Made by a program: the position numbers and the translations under genes. The notes under the pieces were generated by a model. The model searched no databases and was not told the DNA's origin. It saw nothing but the letters and a program-made list of their open reading frames with translations. From an uncultured Flavobacteriaceae bacterium (GTDB taxonomy: Bacteria; Bacteroidota; Bacteroidia; Flavobacteriales; Flavobacteriaceae): a DNA stretch of 9,301 nucleotides. The DNA is taken from assembly GCA_938041595.1 (NCBI GenBank), contig CALITN010000106.1:1-9301 (forward strand), in the 5' to 3' direction. Positions 6,394-9,301 of this stretch are shown one piece after another (within the stretch, counting starts at the first letter, position 1; each line of letters opens with the position of its first letter).

Positions 6394-7682
6394 AGAAAAT
6401 AGGCCTCCATACATCCACCGCATTTATTATTGGTAATATGATTGGGTCCGGTATTTTCCTGCTCCCATCCACGCTGGCTGCTTTGGGTGGGATTAGTTTT
6501 GTAGGGTGGGCTTGTTCGACCGTAGGGGCTTTTCTTATTGTATTGCTATTTCGAGGGCTTTCCAGCCATTTTCCCAATACTGTTGGTGGACCTTATGCCT
6601 ATACTCGAACCGTTTTGGGTGAATTTTTTGGTTTTCTCGTTGGCTGGGGGTATTGGATTTCGGTATGGTGTACCAATGCCGCAATTGCCGTCGCTTTTGT
6701 CGGTTATTTGTCTGTCTTTATTCCGCAAATTGCGGATAATGAAATTTTATCCATTGCTTTTGGAGTAGGAGCCCTTTGGGTTTTTAGCTTCTTAAACTTT
6801 AGAGACATTGTGTTTGTGGGTCGCATCCAAAAGCTTACTACTGTCCTAAAAATATTGCCCCTGCTGTTGATAGGGTTTGTTGGGTTGTTCTATGTGGATT
6901 GGTCTCTCTTGGACTTTGAAAATCTGTCCGGAGAAACTGATTTTAAAGCTATTTCCCAAGCGACGACCCTTACTTTATTTGCCTATTTAGGCATCGAATC
7001 GGCTTCCATTACCAGCCATAAAATTGAAAAGTCAGAGGCCAATGTTGGCCGTTCCGGACTTATTGGTTTTCTGCTTACAGCCTTCATATATATTTTGTGT
7101 TCGGTTGTTATTTTTGGTCTTGTGAATTCCGCCAAGCTCTCCCAATCAACAGCCCCTTTTGCCGACGCCTCAGCCGCCTTTTTGGGAGGCTATGCAGAAC
7201 AATTTGTGGCGCTGGTGGCACTTATCGCTACTTTGGGGGCTCTGAATGGTTGGATTTTGATTCAAGGTCAAATTGCCTACGCGCTTGCCAAAGACGGATT
7301 ATTCCCAGCCTTTTTTAAGAAACGTAACACCGCAGAAGTTCCCTATCTAGGCATTGTTGTTTCCAGTCTGCTTGCTACTTTTTTATTGATTGCAAAATTC
7401 TCAGGCTCCTTGGTTGATGTTTTTTCCTTTATGATGAACCTATCCACCCTTTCGGCACTAACACCCTATTTTTTATCTGCCGTAAGTCTTTTTATTTTTA
7501 TACGACGAGGAAAACAGCCCTCCAAAGGAATGCAGATCGTTGCCATTTTGAGCGGTCTCTTTTGCTTGTGGATGATTTACGGTGTAGGAATAGAAACCGT
7601 TTCTTTAGGTGTTGTTTTACTTTTAATTGGAATTTTTATGTTCTTGCTAAAAATGATTTATGAAAAAAATTCACGTAGATAA
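6390..7682 (+). CDS. AdiC-like APC-superfamily amino acid/amine permease
   Basis: The 430-residue product is a polytopic inner-membrane protein with about twelve hydrophobic segments. The first starts at once with IGNMIGSGIF (14-23), the unwound TM1 substrate-binding loop of APC transporters. PNTVGGPYAY (62-71) in TM2-3 and KDGLFPAFFKKRN (301-313) after TM8 are also typical. By position, Asn16, Ser20, Tyr88 and Trp288 correspond to AdiC Asn22, Ser26, Tyr93 and Trp293. The AdiC gate Trp202 corresponds to Phe197 in LFAYLGIESAS (196-206), so substrate is probably not simply arginine/agmatine. Residue matching is from memory. The start is a TTG; no ATG is available in frame, and the frame is closed by a stop at 6354-6356. 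The TTG is favoured because family N-termini begin just before TM1. The gene overlaps the downstream Rieske oxygenase by 23 bases, so the permease may import its substrate. Confidence 0.88.
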   Translation: MKKIGLHTSTAFIIGNMIGSGIFLLPSTLAALGGISFVGWACSTVGAFLIVLLFRGLSSHFPNTVGGPYAYTRTVLGEFFGFLVGWGYWISVWCTNAAIAVAFVGYLSVFIPQIADNEILSIAFGVGALWVFSFLNFRDIVFVGRIQKLTTVLKILPLLLIGFVGLFYVDWSLLDFENLSGETDFKAISQATTLTLFAYLGIESASITSHKIEKSEANVGRSGLIGFLLTAFIYILCSVVIFGLVNSAKLSQSTAPFADASAAFLGGYAEQFVALVALIATLGALNGWILIQGQIAYALAKDGLFPAFFKKRNTAEVPYLGIVVSSLLATFLLIAKFSGSLVDVFSFMMNLSTLSALTPYFLSAVSLFIFIRRGKQPSKGMQIVAILSGLFCLWMIYGVGIETVSLGVVLLLIGIFMFLLKMIYEKNSRR

Positions 7683-8751
7683 AGACATTACACAAGCAGC
7701 TACCTTGCCTTCTTTCTTTTATACGGATTCGGCTGTTTTTACCGAGACCAAAGAAAAATTATTTGAAAAAAGCTGGCAGTGGGTGGGAGGTCTTCATACG
7801 TTATTCTCCCCTTTAAACAATGTCTATCCCCTGAGTCTGTTGCCACCAATGTTGGAAGAGCCCATGCTTTTGGTTAAAAATCAAAAGGATGAAATCAAAT
7901 GTCTCTCAAATGTATGTACCCACAGGGCCAACATTTTAGTGCACCAATCTCAAAAAACAAAACAGCTTGTTTGTGAATACCACGGTCGGAGGTTTGATCT
8001 GGAAGGTCAATTCAAATCCATGCCTCAATTTAAAGAAGCTGAGAATTTTCCCCGCCCTTGCGACGACCTTCACACCTACGATAGCAAACAATGGCATGAT
8101 CATCTGTTTGTTTCCATAGAACCAAGCTTTGACATTGAAAAGGTGTTGACACCAATGAATGAGCGAATTGGGCATTTACCGATTGGAGCATTCAAACTAG
8201 ATCCCAAGAGAAGCAAATCCTATATTGTCAACAGTCATTGGGCGCTCTATTGTGATAATTACCTTGAAGGCTTTCACATCCCCTTTGTACATAAAGACCT
8301 GAATCAACAGATCGAATATGAAAAATACGAGACCCAATTGTTCGCCTATTCCAATCTTCAGATTGCCTATTCAAATGGCGCCTCTGACGTCTTTGATCTT
8401 CCAGAGGGTCATATCGATTATGGGAAAAATGTTTCTGCTTATTATTTTTGGATTTTCCCAAATATGATGTTCAATTTCTATCCATGGGGGCTTTCGATCA
8501 ATATTGTTAGTCCCCTTTCGCAAGAGAAAACCAAAGTTGTCTTCTATTCCTATATCTATGATGAAAGCAAGCTCGACCAAGGAGCGGGCGGAGATCTGGA
8601 TAAGGTGGAGCGAGAAGACGAATTTGTTGTTGAAAGCGTATTCAAAGGAATTCGTTCAAAGCACTATCATACGGGGCGATTTTCTCCGACTATGGAAAAG
8701 GGTGTTCATCATTTTCACCGTTTGATTGCTGAATTTATGAACCGCCCCTAA
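7660..8751 (+). CDS. Rieske non-heme iron oxygenase (alpha-subunit type)
   Basis: The 363-residue cytoplasmic enzyme belongs to the Rieske oxygenase family, which hydroxylates or demethylates substrates with O2 and electrons from a separate reductase. Rieske [2Fe-2S] ligands are Cys86 and His88 (CTHRA) and Cys105 and His108 (CEYHGRRF), 16 residues between the pairs. The catalytic domain has DNYLEGFHIPFVH (199-211), giving iron ligands His206 and His211. Asp320 in EREDEFVVESVFKG is the probable acidic ligand. Residue 203, where the bridge between Rieske and iron centres usually is Asp, is Glu, as in CntA carnitine monooxygenase (family knowledge). The tail GRFSPTMEKGVHHFHRLIAEF is usual for choline monooxygenase-like members. 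The ATG lies inside the permease end (23-base overlap), giving a normal-length protein. No reductase gene is visible. The family is certain; a quaternary- or methylated-amine substrate is a guess from relatives and neighbours. Confidence 0.92.
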   Translation: MKKIHVDKDITQAATLPSFFYTDSAVFTETKEKLFEKSWQWVGGLHTLFSPLNNVYPLSLLPPMLEEPMLLVKNQKDEIKCLSNVCTHRANILVHQSQKTKQLVCEYHGRRFDLEGQFKSMPQFKEAENFPRPCDDLHTYDSKQWHDHLFVSIEPSFDIEKVLTPMNERIGHLPIGAFKLDPKRSKSYIVNSHWALYCDNYLEGFHIPFVHKDLNQQIEYEKYETQLFAYSNLQIAYSNGASDVFDLPEGHIDYGKNVSAYYFWIFPNMMFNFYPWGLSINIVSPLSQEKTKVVFYSYIYDESKLDQGAGGDLDKVEREDEFVVESVFKGIRSKHYHTGRFSPTMEKGVHHFHRLIAEFMNRP

Positions 8752-8754
8752 GGC

Positions 8755-9301
8755 TTATTCTTTGGTCAGCGCTGCCAATTGAAAACCGACACTGCACCCG
8801 ATTGCAATTCCCATTCCTCCCAGCCTTATTCCGCAAAAAACGTGGGTAGAAATGGCTTTGACTAGACTTGTTTTTTTCTTTCCCATCCCCAAAATTCCTG
8901 CCCAGCGATGTGCAATGGGGACCCTCTGGTTGGGCAGTATTGTATCGCGGAGTAGTTGTTCCAATTGATGTTGAATTTTTGTGTTCAGGCCAAATACTGC
9001 CGTTTCCTCTGTTTCAAAATCCAAGTTTCGCCCTCCACCTAATAAAATACGGTTATCAATGTTTCGAAAGTAATAATACCCTCTATCCATATGAAAGGTC
9101 CCTTTAATGGTTAAATCGGGAATCGGATCTGTAATTAAAACTTGAGCTCTATTGGGAGATACATCTTCGTTTACCAATGCCGATGAAAAGCCATTGGTCG
9201 CGATCAATAATTTAGAGCAGCTTGTCTGAAAGGAATCGAACTGAAGCTGTACCCTTCCTTTAATTTCTTCAAAAGATTCTAGCGATGCCGTATTCAGGAT
9301 C
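8755..9301 (-). CDS. DAO-family FAD-dependent oxidoreductase, C-terminal part (5' end beyond window)
   Basis: Read on the minus strand, the frame is open from the right edge to a TAA at 8755-8757, leaving 181 C-terminal residues. The N-terminal FAD-binding GxGxxG lies outside the window. A TTG at 9205-9207 is internal, because the frame continues upstream with no stop. Visible marks of the family are KLLIATNGFSSAL (strand before the FAD-side loop), the HMDRGYYYFRNIDNRILLGGGR segment, RWAGILGMGKK, and a Gly-rich C-terminus (FCGIRLGGMGIAIGCSVGF) that closes over FAD. Members include glycine, sarcosine, D-amino acid and gamma-glutamylputrescine oxidases, acting on amines or N-methyl groups. It ends 3 bases from the Rieske oxygenase gene, convergent, so it is not in that operon. 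A shared amine pathway is only suggested. Substrate unknown. Confidence 0.85.
   Translation of the reverse strand, partial: ILNTASLESFEEIKGRVQLQFDSFQTSCSKLLIATNGFSSALVNEDVSPNRAQVLITDPIPDLTIKGTFHMDRGYYYFRNIDNRILLGGGRNLDFETEETAVFGLNTKIQHQLEQLLRDTILPNQRVPIAHRWAGILGMGKKKTSLVKAISTHVFCGIRLGGMGIAIGCSVGFQLAALTKE

Noticed and set aside
8749..8757. Terminator between the convergent genes
   Set aside because: The stops are only 3 bases apart and I see no GC-rich hairpin with a T-run on either side.
9205..9207. TTG as start of the minus-strand flavoprotein
   Set aside because: The frame runs open to the window edge and the residue lies inside the KLLIATNG strand, so it is internal.

Overview
This window looks like chromosomal DNA from a marine-type member of the Bacteroidota, most likely class Flavobacteriia. 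The evidence is moderate-to-low GC, A-rich start regions without clear Shine-Dalgarno sequences, promoter -7 boxes of the TAnnTTTG type (TATCTTTG seen twice), many MKK-type secreted proteins, and gene families common in that group. No mobile element, CRISPR array, tRNA or rRNA was recognised. Assignments come from reading motifs by eye, without database searches.

Region 1 (1-2979) is a tight three-gene run. It holds the C-terminal part of a CocE/NonD-type serine hydrolase (X-Pro dipeptidyl-peptidase class), an exported NTF2/SnoaL-like small protein whose start overlaps the hydrolase stop (TAATG), and an exported dienelactone-hydrolase-like alpha/beta hydrolase. Together they look like an exported ester/amide-hydrolysing set.

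Region 2 (3139-6197) is a run of small exported proteins. Three (starts 3139, 3905, 5412) seem to belong to one loosely conserved family, in which two ferredoxin-like (dimeric alpha/beta barrel, ABM/EthD-like) halves follow a signal peptide. An NTF2-like lipoprotein (4738) lies between the second and third. The region is split into three units by three strong intrinsic terminators (about 4606, 5281, 6241) and by two near-identical promoter/leader segments. The function of these proteins is unknown.

Region 3 (6390-8751) is a two-gene operon. It encodes an AdiC-like APC-superfamily permease and, overlapping it by 23 bases, a Rieske non-heme iron oxygenase with complete [2Fe-2S] and mononuclear iron motifs. 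A Glu stands where the bridging Asp usually is, as in carnitine/choline-type monooxygenases. Convergent to it, with only a 3-base gap, is the C-terminal part of a DAO-family FAD oxidoreductase that runs off the right edge. A permease, a Rieske oxygenase and an amine-oxidase-type flavoprotein side by side suggest, without proving, catabolism of an N-methylated or amino compound. The permease has no ATG start, and a 22-codon reading frame ends inside its putative TTG start.
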